64,000 nt of DNA from Isoperla grammatica (GCA_945910005.1 OX246746.1:20889228-20953227), one strand, 5' to 3'; numbered from the stretch's first letter, positions 46,686 to 58,820 are shown. Made by a program: numbers and translations. Notes: generated from the sequence alone by a model not told the origin.

Positions 46686-47224
46686 TTGTACATACAGTTA
46701 TAAATAATATACCATTTTAAGCTATCTCTGTTTACACGTGTTTAAGTTTCTTATCAAATGTTGGGCCTACGCACTGAGCGCGGTTTTCGCAAGAAATTCA
46801 TTGGGTTAATGCTAACGTAACCATCAATGTAAATCCATTATTCATTTTAGTACTTTTCAGTGAACAATAACTGAGTTGGCAAATCGCTTGGAAAGTATAG
46901 GTAGTGTGATTGTGACTGGGTTATTGGTATCGATTACCGCGCGGCACAAGTTCTAGTTGTCTAAATGTGCATTTCTGACTTGGAGCTATATCGTCATTAA
47001 ATTGTAAGCACATTGCAAAAGAGTTAATTATTTTAACAAGCAAACACATTTACACGATTATAAATTATTGTAACATTTCAGGCAGACAATAGCAACGGTT
47101 ATCAACGAACGGAATATTTACTTCTTGAAGTTACTAAAGCCAAAATGTGTAATACTATTTGTGTCTCTGTAATAGGGTTTCCAGTGGAATTGTTAATTTG
47201 ACGATTTTTATTTCTTTAATTATT

Positions 47225-47375
47225 CCAATAACTCAGAATGAATTAACCGTCTAAAATAATCGTAACAATTTCAATATTTGAATGCATTGTTTAGACGATA
47301 CAAAACGAAATTCCGCGTAGTGATCACTTTTTTGATATCTTGTTGCGATTTCAAGATATCAATAAATAAACGTTA
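47225..47375 (+). repeat. Dispersed repeat A, copy
   Basis: taatcgtaacaatttcaata, tttagacgatacaaaacgaa, attccgcgtagtgatcac, aagatatcaataaataaacg. Confidence 0.7.
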
Positions 47376-47799
47376 ACTTTGCGAGAAAATATTATCATAG
47401 GTCTAAATGAAATATTTGAATGAATTGAAACACAGCCAATACCCCAAATTGTTTGTAAAGTGATAGCCGTGCTACACTGTTGCCAAGCGGACATGACACA
47501 ACAGCGCAAATCACGACACGGATAGAAAGGGGGAAGCTCGGTAAATTGATTAACCGGTAGCGGCGCGGTGTAGTGTAAACCGATTTTTGCAGGAAATTTC
47601 CAGAGAGCTATTTCTGTAATGTGTTTAGTTTTTTACACAATTTTGAACGAATGATTTACACCAGTTGCACTAACCTTAATTACACTGGCTATATGTGAGT
47701 TTGCTTTGCGTGTAGATATTATTTATAGCTTGATGGAGATTTTCGCCGCCAGGATAGATTAAAGACCCTGAGGCCCTAATTCGCTAAATATAAAATAAT

Positions 47800-48090
47800 C
47801 GTTTTTATTGATATCTTAAAAATGCTTCAACATGTTGAAAAAGTGATTGTGATACCGGCGTTTTGTATCATCTAATTCTAAAAGACGACGCACTTAAAAA
47901 CTTTCAGATTTCTGTAATAAACAAATTATACGTTTTTGAATTGATTAATGCAGTTACAATTCTAACGATTAAAATCTTGTTTTAAAGTTTTTCAATTCGA
48001 AATTTAAGTGATACATAATCATATAGCCGGTAAGAATCACCTTTTCAATATATTGAAGCGTTCTCAGTATACTATCATTATGTGGTTTAA
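47800..48090. repeat. Inverted pair of dispersed repeat A
   Basis: Reverse copy at 47800-47885 (tttttattgatatcttaaaa, gaaaaagtgattgtgatacc) and forward copy at 47990-48090 (accttttcaatatattgaag, cgttctcag). Confidence 0.6.
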
Positions 48091-48107
48091 TATTCTGAAT
48101 AACTTTA

Positions 48108-48190
48108 GAGCCGTCATAGCAACGAAGCACATAATAAATGGCATAATTCCCCGACTGAAAATTAGTTGTTGTTGCAACTGACTGGGTATA
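48108..48190 (-). repeat. Dispersed repeat C, copy 4 (reverse)
   Basis: gtcatagcaacgaagcacat, gactgaaaattagttg, caactgactgggta. Confidence 0.65.
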
Positions 48191-48474
48191 GACGCAATAA
48201 ATGCATTTTTTTTCCAGGCATCATAAGATAAACATGCTATAGTTGTCCCAAGACTACCTTGCACATGCTTTCGTCACAGGCGACTGGTTCGTAGCCAATC
48301 AGCGATCGGTATTGGCGCTGGTGTGTCTCGGGCGGTTCGCCGGTTGGCTACGACTGCCCCGGATGTGACGAAAGCAGGTGTAAAGTAATCTTGGGTCCAC
48401 TATATTTTCATGTGTGTAGTCTTACGATCGAGCGCCAGTATGCATGATAACGTGGGTGATTGTCATGTTCTCAG

Positions 48475-48638
48475 ACGCCAGCCGGAAACCGCAGTCTACC
48501 AGGTAACTCGGCCTGGCCACGCCCACTGTGACATCACAGAGGGAGTCCTACTGGACATCACGCCCCTGGTGGTGGACAAGAAGAAGATAGTGACGCTCTA
48601 TGACAAGGATCTGACAGAAGGCATCAACCTGCTAATCG
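48475..48638 (+). CDS. Internal exon B of the same spliced gene
   Basis: It follows the acceptor tgtcatgttctcag and ends atcg|gtcagt. It is 164 nt: one base completing the arginine codon from exon A, 54 codons, and one base left. The translation RQPETAVYQVTRPGHAHCD, then ITEGVLLDITPL, VVDKKKIVTLYDKDLTEG and INLLI looks like a conserved folded segment with alternating hydrophobic residues, as in a beta-rich extracellular domain. I could not place the family. The donor has C at +3, which is less common. The open frame continues about 30 codons beyond it but turns hydrophobic and low-complexity, so an exon end here is preferred. The GC content is well above the flanks. Confidence 0.72.
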
Positions 48639-48849
48639 GTCAGTACGCTCTCTCTCTCTCTTGTTTGTTTTATATTGATTCTATGTACCCGGTATTTCAC
48701 ATTTTTTTTCCTTCGTATACGCATATGTATTTGTGAGGACTTGCCATATAAATGGAGTTATATACTATATACTTGATGTTGCTAACCTTTGAATAAATGT
48801 ATGAATGAATGGGATCAATGATTGGCTATTTCTTAGCATTAGGAATTTG

Positions 48850-49035
48850 ATTTAGCTTAGTTATGGATATTTAAATGCAACTCTAACTGTAATTGTATTT
48901 TTCTATGTATTTTTCTTAGTTTTAAGTCTTTATTAATGTATTTTACCACAATGTATCTACATAACGGTTGGATGGAAGAAAAGGCTTAACTGGCCTTCAT
49001 CCCGCCCAAAATAACCCTCTTTCTTTCTTGTTTTG
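48850..49035 (+). mobile_element. LINE-like 3' tail, family D
   Basis: ggttggatggaagaaaaggc, ttaactggccttcatcccgc then a ctttctttc tail. Upstream AT-rich part aligns with 36320-36410. Confidence 0.6.
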
Positions 49036-49112
49036 CCAACTGAAATTGTCTGCCAACGAAATTATTTAAATTTTAAGACTGCTACTCGTGTATTTTTTAT
49101 TTTGACAAAACA

Positions 49113-49143
49113 GATCAGTGTTACCATAACGGTAACACTGATC
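49113..49143. repeat. Perfect 13-bp hairpin
   Basis: gatcagtgttacc, a five-base loop ataac, then ggtaacactgatc. Confidence 0.9.
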
Positions 49144-49199
49144 CGTGAGTTATTTATTGCGTTTGATTGTATACTAAGTGGTTATTCGTGCTTAACATC

Positions 49200-49412
49200 T
49201 ACATTTTAAAGTTTTTTTTTTATATAAGTTAGATGGGTGAATGTGTTTTTCTTTGTGATTTAACTTATTACTATAATATCGTTTTATTAACACCATACAA
49301 ATGCATTGTATTGAGGTTTTATGTAAGAAAAGGCCATACATACCTGTCTTAATCCCGCCTGAATAAATACATCTCTCTCTTTCTCTCTCTCTATCTCGCT
49401 CTCTATCTCGCT
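49200..49412 (+). mobile_element. LINE-like 3' tail, family D
   Basis: taagaaaaggccatacatac, ctgtcttaatcccgcctgaa, taaatacatc, then a (tc)n tail. Confidence 0.55.
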
Positions 49413-50006
49413 CTCACACACATTCTAATTTATCTTAATTACCATGCAATCTCATAGATGAGGTTGGGTTACATCAAATTTCACGCCTCTCTTGTCATAA
49501 GGGATTAACCACACATTTAGGCGTCGAGTGCAGTGATTCTCTGTCACACGTCTACCAAGCTAATTATATCGTGGGAACCGTTCTCGTTAATGTGTGGTTA
49601 TTATCTAGCAATAATATTTTGTGAGTCCAGACACTAATTGTTCATAATTGGACACGTATAGGACGATAATATTTAGCATTTGAATTTTGCATCGGTGTTT
49701 GTGAGCATACGTACCCTAAAATGTTGCATTGTTCCAAGAGATGTACAAAAAAAGGCACCAATATGTCTAAAATTAAAAAAACCGTCATAAAAGAAACACA
49801 AACGGTTATTCTATTTTACGAATTTTTAAATGCCAAAAAGGAGCATTTTTGTGATTTTTCTGTTTTATAAACATGTAAACTTTGTTTCTATTTAGAATAC
49901 ACCAGTGAAAAATTTCAGACATGCACAGTTTGCATAACATTTTGGTTTGCAAGACGGTTATCAGTGGAAATATTAGACAAGGTAATATCAAAATCAATGC
50001 AGACAG

Positions 50007-50090
50007 AGGCACCGGTATTGCTAAGACGCTCAGTTGCACTTGATGGATTGCTTCCTGAGTCTTACAAGAAGAGCTCTCGGAGAAAAACAA
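50007..50090 (+). CDS. Possible exon C of the same gene
   Basis: A phase-compatible open segment of 84 nt lies between gcagacag and the strong donor acaa|gtgagagt. With exon B's spare G it reads EAPVLLRRSVALDGLLPES then YKKSSRRKT. Support comes from the exact phase fit, the good donor and the open frame. Against it are the poor pyrimidine tract before the acceptor and the short length. An AG four bases earlier would put a stop in frame. If real, the protein turns strongly basic here. Confidence 0.35.
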
Positions 50091-50205
50091 GTGAGAGTAA
50101 AGAAACGATTTAAGAACAGTGCATTTTGTTATAATTTTTACCTTGTTACATTCACTATTGCTTCTTCAATTAATAATTATGTGTTTCATAAATATTTTTA
50201 TCTAT

Positions 50206-50524
50206 TAGTGATGACATCGGGTAGTAAATATTGGAGTTGGCTCCTGCGCCTTAGGAGTCGGGTAGGAGTCGACTCCTCGAACGACAAAAAGGTAAAGTAA
50301 AAGCGATTAATTTTAACCAATGTTGCAACACCCTCGGCGGGCTGCGTGTGTTCCAGGCGGGAGCAAAAAAAAGTGATTTGGCAGTCAAGTACAATTATTT
50401 ACTGTTTTTTGATACACTTACACACAGCAACCGACTTTTGAAGGAGTCGACTCCTAGAAAATGGAGTCGGGTACAAGAGGAGTCGGGTAGGAGTCGGGTA
50501 CCCGAGTACCCGATGTCATCACTA
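50206..50524. mobile_element. hAT-like miniature transposon (MITE), 319 bp
   Basis: Terminal inverted repeats tagtgatgacatcgggta and tacccgatgtcatcacta are perfect over 18 bases. The flanks ttatctat and atatctat form an 8-bp target duplication with one mismatch, as expected for the hAT superfamily. Inside, ggagtcgactcc palindromes and ggagtcgggtaggagtcg repeats lie near both ends. There is no transposase, so it depends on an element elsewhere. Confidence 0.8.
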
Positions 50525-50632
50525 ATATCTATGTACTTTACTCATACTAATCGTATATATCATACGGTCATCATGTCATTTTTTTAAAAGTCATGCGATG
50601 CATAGCGCATTTATTTTGTTCCTTAATATGAG

Positions 50633-50787
50633 GCTAAGGTCCATATTCATTGCCGTTCCCTACACCTAGGGGCGCCCGTTGTTAGCGGGTAACAATTTCA
50701 AGCATGTTATTTCCCATAAAGAAAACAAATTCATAGCAACAACGGGCACCTCTATGGGTAGGGGAAGACTGTGAATTCCAGCCTAAG
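50633..50787. mobile_element. Foldback element of about 155 bp
   Basis: The left arm (ggtccatattcattgccgtt, ccctacacctaggggcgccc, gttgtt) is mirrored by aacaacgggcacctctatgg, gtaggggaagactgtgaatt, ccagcct on the right, at about 70% over 50 bases. The inner ends (gcccgttgtt/aacaacgggc) are perfect. There is no clear target duplication. Confidence 0.55.
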
Positions 50788-50924
50788 TAGGTATGTGAAT
50801 TGAAGAATTTGAAATGTACAACGACGACTTTAAGTGGAACATTCCAGAATGTCCATCATTCATATCTGGAATAAACCTTTAGAAACTCTTTGTTCAGCAT
50901 TATCAGTATTGTGAATGAAAGTCA

Positions 50925-51508
50925 CAACTCTCTCGACGTAGACTCACAACTCTCTCGACGTAGACTCACAACTCTCTCGACGTAGACTCACAACTTTCTC
51001 GAAGTAGACTCACAACTCTCTCGACGTAGACTCACAACTCTCTCGACGTAGACTCACAACTCTCTCGACGTAGACTCACAACTCTCTCGAAGTAGACTCA
51101 CAACTCTCTCGACGTAGACTCACAACTCTCTCGACGTAGACTCACAACTCTCCCGACGTAGACTCACAACTCTCTCGACGTAGACTCACAATTTTCTCGG
51201 CGTAGACTCACAACTCTCTCGACGTAGACTCACAATTCTCTCGACGTAGACTCACAACCCTCACTCACAACTCTCTCGACGTAGGCTCACAACCCTCTCG
51301 ACGTAGACTCACAACTCTCTCGACGTAGACTCACAACTCTCTCGACGTAGACTCACAATTCTCTCGACATAGACTCACAACTCTCTCGACGTAGACTCAC
51401 AATTCTCTCGACGTAGACTCACAACTCTCTCTACGTAGACTCACAATTCTATCGACGTAGACTCACAACTCTCTCGACGTAGACTCACAACTCTCTCGAC
51501 GTAGACTA
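50925..51508. repeat. 22-bp minisatellite, about 26 copies
   Basis: Unit gactcacaactctctcgacg ta, with scattered variants (gaagta, caattctc, caaccctc) and one unit broken by a partial deletion near 51255. Confidence 0.97.
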
Positions 51509-51509
51509 T

Positions 51510-54485
51510 CCCGCACATGCGCAAAAAGGTCACCCTGCCTGGCTATTGACAATGTACATTACTTCCACTAGCTTGACCTACGCGAGAACACAGACAAATG
51601 AAAGGGGCAATTCACCCGTAAAAACCTCGTTTGGTTTTTTGCATTCTCTATAAAACGTGCAGACACCGTCCATAATATAACAAAGAAATATGCTTTGTTG
51701 AGAGTTTATTAATGTTGTCTGTTTTTCGAACGCGGATGCAATAAAGTCGTATTACTAAGGGCTTCTATTGTATTTAATATGCTGGAAACTTGTGATCGCA
51801 CTCAATTGTACGTTGGACAGAAGAAAATATAAATGATTTTCGCTCAGTGAACATAATATTGTACTTGCAGAAGGATTGTTCACGTGAAGTGACTATTGTT
51901 GTTGCTTACGATGAAATTCTATTGAACGTAGGTTTAAATATTTCCAGTATTCAGTTTAAATAGTAATTAATTGTAAGAAATGTTATTAAATTTTACTTGT
52001 TTGTAATTATTATTTATTTTGTGCAAAGTGAATTGAACAAAGCGTTAGAAAACACTGTGGCCTATTCTAATACAGTGACAATAAAACATTTTAAGACAAA
52101 ACAGTTTGAATCTTGTCTTGATTTCATCGATTTATCGAGAATGATTGTCAGTCCGTATCTCAATCCTATTCAATTACTGCGCTTCTCTGCAATACACGTG
52201 TTTGTATTTCTTATTGTAACGCTCGTACACATCTCTCGTCGTGGCGTAAGTTTATTGGTTCTGTGCAAAGTAAACAAGAGCGCGAACAACTAGGTTGATA
52301 CTGAAACTGTATTGCACGTTCGTCAATATCATTTCTGCAACGGCAATTATTTCGTTCTTATGTAATATACGTCGTTCAAGTGACAAAGGAGCATTTATTT
52401 TTCTTTAGTTTATTGAAATGAGGTCATTGTAGGGCACAGTTCCACCTCTTTAGCCTGATGAGTGATGAATTTAGAGATTCGTTATTTTATCGTTTTAGGT
52501 TTTAGTTGCTAAATTGGGCATTCATTTATTGGTTTTATTTTTGAAAATGCTACGAAATGCTAATTTTACAAAAAATGATGTGTTCCCATTCCTATTGATA
52601 GTTGGTTACGAACTGCATTTTAACCCCTTAAAAAGTTAAAAGTTAAAACTTAATTGATTTTAACTAGTACCTAGCTGACCATAATTTTTCATTAGAAGTG
52701 CAAGAAACCCCCTAATATACATGGTTTTGACGGAAAGAAAAATATAAATACTACAAAATACTAAATTTTAAATAATGAATGCTAAATTTAGAGAAAAGTT
52801 TTGCTAAAAAGACGTATCTCTAGTGATGATTGATGATTGATAATGCGGAAGGGAGTAGCGGAAGGAGGGGGAGGAGGTTTGGAGGTTTGGAGAGCTTGTA
52901 CAAGAAGTTAGATAAGTATAAATGGTTTTAATTTTAGAATGCAGGGATACTATAACATTAACAATGCATTGTTTTAGAGTGGTGGGGGAACTGAAGAGAA
53001 GATTTAAACGTTGAACATGAAGTGGTGTCTAGTCCCTCTCGTGGTCTAGTGGTCTAGTGGTTTAGACTGTAGACAGTAGAGGCTTCCATAAGACAAAGCC
53101 GATTATCAGTAACACTCGACCTATATAACGAATGAGATGTGTTAAGTTAGCTGTTTGTCTTTTGTCTTTTGAGTCGTCGTTTTACGGCAGTGACTGATGG
53201 AACAGACGTACTTAAAGGTTCCTTGCGACTTATTCTCCCAGCACGTCCTTTTGTCACACGAATACCTATCTCATATTTACCGAAGTATTCATAAATTCCT
53301 CCGTAGCACCAAACTTACAAATTCATACGCTTATTCGCAAAAGATTTCTAACCGATCTCAATAGTACACTTACTAAAATATTAATAATGATACGTTAGAA
53401 TTTAAGATAAACGAAAAGGTATTCAAGTTTTGTTTTGTATCAAATAGGTTTTGGAATTCATTTTTGTTTAGGAGAGTGATGTGAAATTGGTTTGTTTAAT
53501 GGCTGGTTCATTTTTTACGACTATGCAACGATGTTGCAAATTGTTTTCAGTGGTTTTGGTGGAGGGGCCGGGTTCATATTGACCGTTATATTGACCGTCG
53601 GCGTCGTTTGTTGGAGAGTCGGATTATGAATATATTTTTTTTTCTTTCTTTATTTATTTATTTATTGTAATATGGTTTATTTATGGATTCACTTACTATA
53701 GTCGATTTAAAAATAAATTTGTTTTCATATTTGTAATATTCGAAGATATTTTTAAATATCTGCCTGTAAATATATTTTTGGAAAATCTTTGAAACTGACG
53801 CTAATATTAGTTATAAGATATGAATTAATTGCATCAATTTGGGTGGTTGAAAATCTGCTAAGTTTCTTCGGACTATGTTAGTAAACATATAGAAATAAAT
53901 CCTGTACTGATTAATTATGGGTGAAATAGTCCGGTTCTTGGGCTACTAAAGTGCAGAGTGCCCCAGTTCATGATGACTTAGCTCCATGTCGTTGGCTGTA
54001 ACTTTTTCATTCGCGAGTGTAGGTTTTGTGAACCATAGTTAATCCTAGGTTGGGATTCTGCCTGAATTGTTCAATATAAAGGGCCACACATAATATTATT
54101 GGCATTGGGATCACAATCTCAACCAGGATTACAATCGGGATAGTAGACAACAGATCACGGCCTACTGTATATGTACTGATAAAGACACAAGGTCTTCTAA
54201 ATCATCACGGAGATGAGAAGAAATTGGATCCGTTGCAGTGTAGACATAAAAGACCTTCAAGCTTCATATGATCTATGCCCATTGTTATACGGGTCAGCAT
54301 TGCAGTAGTAGAAATATAAACATATTTCCCGAGTACAGTCCCGATCGCGGCAACATTACTACTTTAGTTATTACTATAAGATTTATGTTATGAGCCTCGA
54401 TAAATTGAAAATTGAATTGAAGTTGTGTACAGTGCCAAAATAACGAAGAATATATTGTTATTTATTAAATATTTCTATTCATACA
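51510..54485. other. Unique AT-rich DNA, no recognised gene
   Basis: A 98-codon frame at 51997-52293 is hydrophobic at the start and has no family signature. ggtctagtggtctagtggtt at 53043 is a short tandem string, not a tRNA. Confidence 0.4.
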
Positions 54486-54487
54486 AT

Positions 54488-54560
54488 AATGAATGGCAGA
54501 AAAGGCAAAAGGCAAAAAAAGCAAAGGCAAAAAAAGGCAAAAAAAAAACGGCAAAACATA
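54488..54560. repeat. A-rich imperfect repeat of aaaaggc
   Basis: aaaaggcaaaaggcaaaaaa-type units, about eight degenerate copies. Confidence 0.85.
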
Positions 54561-54564
54561 TGTT

Positions 54565-57365
54565 GGCAGAAAAGAACACAGCTCCAAACACGTGAGCGAC
54601 TGCCAACCCATATAATTAAAGTAACATTACGACTGTAAGTATAAAAATAAACATAAAATAATACAACCGGTAAATAATGGTAAAAACAAATTTAAACCTA
54701 TCAAACCGTACCGATCAAAACAATCAAAGTGTTTTACTGTCGACAAGGATACATTAAGTTTATATATAAATACATTTACATTTAAACATCACGCTGTAAA
54801 AATCAAACCATTTATTTGGTTCTTCAAATTTATAAAACAAAGAAAGAAATGAATTCTTGTTCAAGAACAAAGTTGTGTTTTTACACAATACACAAAAGTC
54901 GTAAGTTTGATATTATTTCACCACATTTATTTGTGTTATAAGTTTGTTCCAATGGCTTCTAAGGGAGAACTGAAAGCGGCGCCATTTTGTTAACACTTTG
55001 CTTTATGTTTGAAAACATCTTTTATAGGTGTTCTAAACTTTACTGCTCAGTTTATACTTGCCGTTATTATTCACATCGCTTATTTTTATTTTCTTCTTTT
55101 TCCGCGAAAACTGTTTACTTCTATTATTGTGCGAGAAGTTGTGTGGGTGCGTTATATACGACTTGCTACTTCGTAGTCAAACCGAAGCTTTTCACTTTTG
55201 TTTTGTATTTTTCTTTCAATGTCTTCCTTTACTTCCTGGTCGCCTCGATAGAATTTCTAAACGCTTTTTCCACAATACAATAATATTGAGCAAAAAATAT
55301 AGAAATATAATGGATAAGTTACCCAAACGATAAGAACAGATAAAGTAATGATATATACGTCATATAAAAAGCAATATTTACGTTTCTATTACATAGGCAT
55401 TTTTTAAGGCATATAATAGTGCAGGAATAGGTACAAGTTTTTTTTTTTATTAAAACACTAAGAAATATACGATTTAATTTTCCGTTCTCTTGAAAGCGGC
55501 AGTTGCTTTTGGTCGGGCGTAGCTATGCCCTCATTATAAAAAATTATGACTCTTGGTTTTTATTGGCAATACAGAATCGATAACATTTAAATAAAGAAAC
55601 AAACGAAAAATGCAAGCGATGAAAAGATAATGCAATTTTTTGTTTACAAAAACGGCTACGAATACGTCATCAAATGTTTCAAACTGTTCAAATGAATGTT
55701 TACAACCTTCAGTGCAAATCAGCTTCATTTTACACCAGCATATTAGGTATATTTATACCGTAATTAACTTCATCATAAGAAGTATCCAACGACGAACTGA
55801 TGGAATCCCAGTATTCTCCTAAGGACGCGGAACAAGTAAATATTCTCATCACTTTCAAAGTGTCTAATATTGTTTGTTGCGTACTATACATGTACATACA
55901 TGTAAACGTACATGTGTGAGTGAGTGTTACTCATGAGGAGAAGTGTGATCTCTTCGAAACCTCAAACTATATTTCGAGGCAATACTACCTAGTTTGCAAC
56001 TGACAACACATAGCTAAGTCCCCAAAGACACTCGTAACATATATTTATAGACCTACTTAATGGAAACAGACCCTTAAAACAAAATGTTGAGGATGATGGT
56101 TATTAAGAAATGTTTCTGAGTTGGGGAACCATCGCTCGAATCGAAGCGAGCCCCTTGGGACTGTGAGGGGAGGATGGAGCGCTGTTGTTGTGGTTTGCAC
56201 CATCGCAGTCCCACCACGGTCAGGCAATTAGTAGGGAACAGGAACACCACGACTGGGAGTTCGCGTTGGCCGAGGCAATAGAACTCATTATCAGCCGTAT
56301 CAAAGGATTGTATTTCTGGAAGGGTTTAGATAGAATTGTGTTCTATTCGCGGTATCATAAGTTCCACGTCTGGGAAGAAGATAGGGTATAGAATATAGAC
56401 GCTGATGTGGAAGGAAAACATATTTTAAAATTGTGAATAAGGTGATGGATATTTAAACATTTATGTCGTTAGTCCCACCTATACTTATACCGTCTTTCAA
56501 ACACTGTCTTACTTTTAAGTCTAGTTTAGTTTATATTGTTTTAGCTTGTTGTACATTATTTGTCACATAATATTACAACACAATGTATGTACAGCTTATT
56601 CGAGAATATTCAGAACTTGTTCATACTATTCTTTGAGTATAATAGAATTCTTCTTTAAGGTGCATGCAAATACATCTTTAAAACTATTTGCTGCCAAAAC
56701 TTTGTTGCCAGCTAGTAAAATTATACTAGTGCTATTAATCTTACTGTGCGTTAATTTATACTATTTGACTGTGTGTGATGCTAAGTAAATGAGTATGGAT
56801 ACAAGCATAGATATAAGTAAATGTTTCAGGAAAATGAAGACATTAAAACCATAGGTAACATGGGTTCTTGAATCAATATTCAGCAATAACTCTTACAGGC
56901 TTTCTTCGAGACTCAAAATGTTTTCAGCACTATACTTCTATATTTTCCATACGGCGATACCATAATGGCATTATAGAATTAAAATAAGCAACATTTACGT
57001 ATCTATTTACAACAGTACCTAAGTTACCAACACGCCTGGTTTATTTATGCGTTTTACAGTAAATAACAAATTTCATACTTGGCACAATGTAAGGTTTCCA
57101 CTTCTTGAAATGTGGTCTTGAGTTCAGTCGCTGTGACTAATTCGAACACCACTTCTTCACGGCAAGACAATCGCTCGCATCATTGTCTCTCATCTCGCTT
57201 GGTTTGCTTCGCTCGTCTCACATTATGGTACTGTTCGTTGCACGCGTCTAAAGGTATGAGCAGACAAGCTTCCCTGATGTCGCTGCAAATATTTGTCAAG
57301 TGATGCGATGATGAGAATCTAAATTGTAACATGGCAAGAACAAAATATAATATTGTTTGTTAATA
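54565..57365. other. Unique DNA, no recognised gene
   Basis: Two overlapping plus-strand frames at 54987-55333 are Phe/Tyr/Leu-rich, as expected from T-rich DNA. A 68-codon frame at 56185-56391 lies in GC-richer DNA and contains HDWEFALAEAIELIISRIKG. It could be an exon, but no matching splice partner or family was seen. Confidence 0.4.
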
Positions 57366-57694
<329 letters not shown>

Positions 57695-57699
57695 CTCTA

Positions 57700-58350
57700 C
57701 TCTAAAAGACAAGGAGTGATTGCGAGGGTATACAAAAAGTTACTAAAAACAAAAGTATGGTGATTAATATAAAATAATATAACAAAACGGGGAAAATACC
57801 ATGCAAATAATTAAGATCTGATAATAAAAACAAAAACAATAATATAAAACACATGATCTCGTTACTTGTTGGGAAAAGAATGCCATAAATCATATACATA
57901 ACATATAAAGACGTTGCTTCTAGTCCCTAGCGGTAATTTTCATAATCACGAAAGTTGCTCTGATAGAAAAGGTTATTTTTTTCGAGAAATTACAAAAATA
58001 ACAGCAGAGCTGCCTTTCAACTATGGTGAATTCTCCAATGACTCGAGAAACCCACGAACTTTGAACTTTATTTGCGATCGTAGCTCATATTACTCGAGAC
58101 GTCGATCGGGTTTTTGAATAATTATCAGGATCAAGTGTTGCTCTTTACAATTGGGGTGGGGCGGGGGTGGGTGGGGGTGAAGGGGGGATTCTTAATTATG
58201 TGATAGAGGCCGGAGTTCCCAACACAATTATTTGTATAGGAAGACAAACTTAACTAGCTATAGTCTACATCGTTCCTTGGAACAACCGACTTCATTATAT
58301 AACCTCTGTACCTACTCTATGTGGTAGCTAGACATACAAACCCCAATTGA
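57700..58350. other. No recognised feature; G-rich stretch at 58150-58190
   Basis: ggggtggggcgggggtgggt, gggggtgaagggggg could fold as a G-quadruplex. Confidence 0.4.
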
Positions 58351-58351
58351 A

Positions 58352-58468
58352 CCGACGGTTAAGCCGCGGTCGCTTAGCAGATTCCAGCATGAACACCGAA
58401 GTTAAGCAATCTTGGGATAGGTCAGGAGGAAAATGGGTGACCGCTCTCCTCTGAAACACTATAGTTAC
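58352..58468 (+). mobile_element. 5S-rRNA-derived SINE head, first copy
   Basis: accgaagttaagcaatcttg and atgggtgaccgc match the internal promoter region (boxes A and C) of 5S rRNA in order and spacing. The 5' part (gttaagccgcggtcgc) and 3' end differ from real 5S, so this is a SINE3-type head, not a 5S gene. It is followed by gtttaccgtttaccg instead of a body and repeats again 140 bases on. Confidence 0.8.
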
Positions 58469-58489
58469 CGTTTACCGTTTACCGTAGTT

Positions 58490-58820
58490 ACCAACGGTTT
58501 AGCCGCGGTCGCTTATCAGGTTCCAGTATGAACACCGAAGTTAAGCAATCTTGGGCTAGGTCAGGAGGAATGTGGGTGACCGCTCTTCTCTGAAACACAA
58601 GTAAGGGGGTTAGAGCAGATTGGAGGGTTTAAAAGCTTGTGTAACAGCTTCGTTCTTCTCATCAACTGCTCGGCAGTCCAGGTTAGTGGTGGAACCTATA
58701 TGACTGGTCAGATTTACACCGTCCTTTCTGATGGGACGTAAAGCCAATGGTCCCCTTGGTACTTTTCGATAGGAGTAGGCTACGTGCCGGTAAAAAAGTG
58801 CCTAATAATAAATATTGAGT
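58490..58820 (+). mobile_element. 5S-headed SINE (SINE3 type) with conserved tail module
   Basis: The second head (58490-58605) has accgaagttaagcaatcttg, ggctaggtcaggagg and gtgggtgaccgc. The body continues with agcttcgttcttctcatcaa and reaches tttctgatgggacgtaaagc caatggtcccc, tacgtgccggtaaaa. The tail resembles the conserved central/3' module known from Deu-type SINEs, and gacgtaaagcc also occurs in the tRNA-headed SINE at 7.97 kb. It ends in an aataataaat-type tail. Confidence 0.75.

Larger units (their letters stand above)
45698..48474 (+). other. Intron between exons A and B
   Basis: A 2.78 kb intron with gtgagg at its start and tgttctcag at its end. It is filled with repeats: a 68-bp triplication, several copies of dispersed repeat A in both orientations, a SINE S1 copy and dispersed repeat C. 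No further exon was seen inside. Confidence 0.65.
48640..50006 (+). other. Presumed intron between exons B and C
   Basis: Contains two LINE-like tails, a small hairpin and simple repeats. Its end (caatgcagacag) lacks a strong pyrimidine tract, which weakens exon C. Confidence 0.35.

Noticed and set aside
53035..53080. Glu-like tRNA (ggtctagtggt)
   Set aside because: It is a short tandem string without box B or cloverleaf.
56185..56391. Exon with HDWEFALAEAIELI
   Set aside because: Composition is suggestive, but no convincing acceptor/donor pair or family match was found.
58352..58605. Functional 5S rRNA genes
   Set aside because: Only the internal promoter region matches. The 5' and 3' thirds are unrelated and a SINE body follows the second copy.
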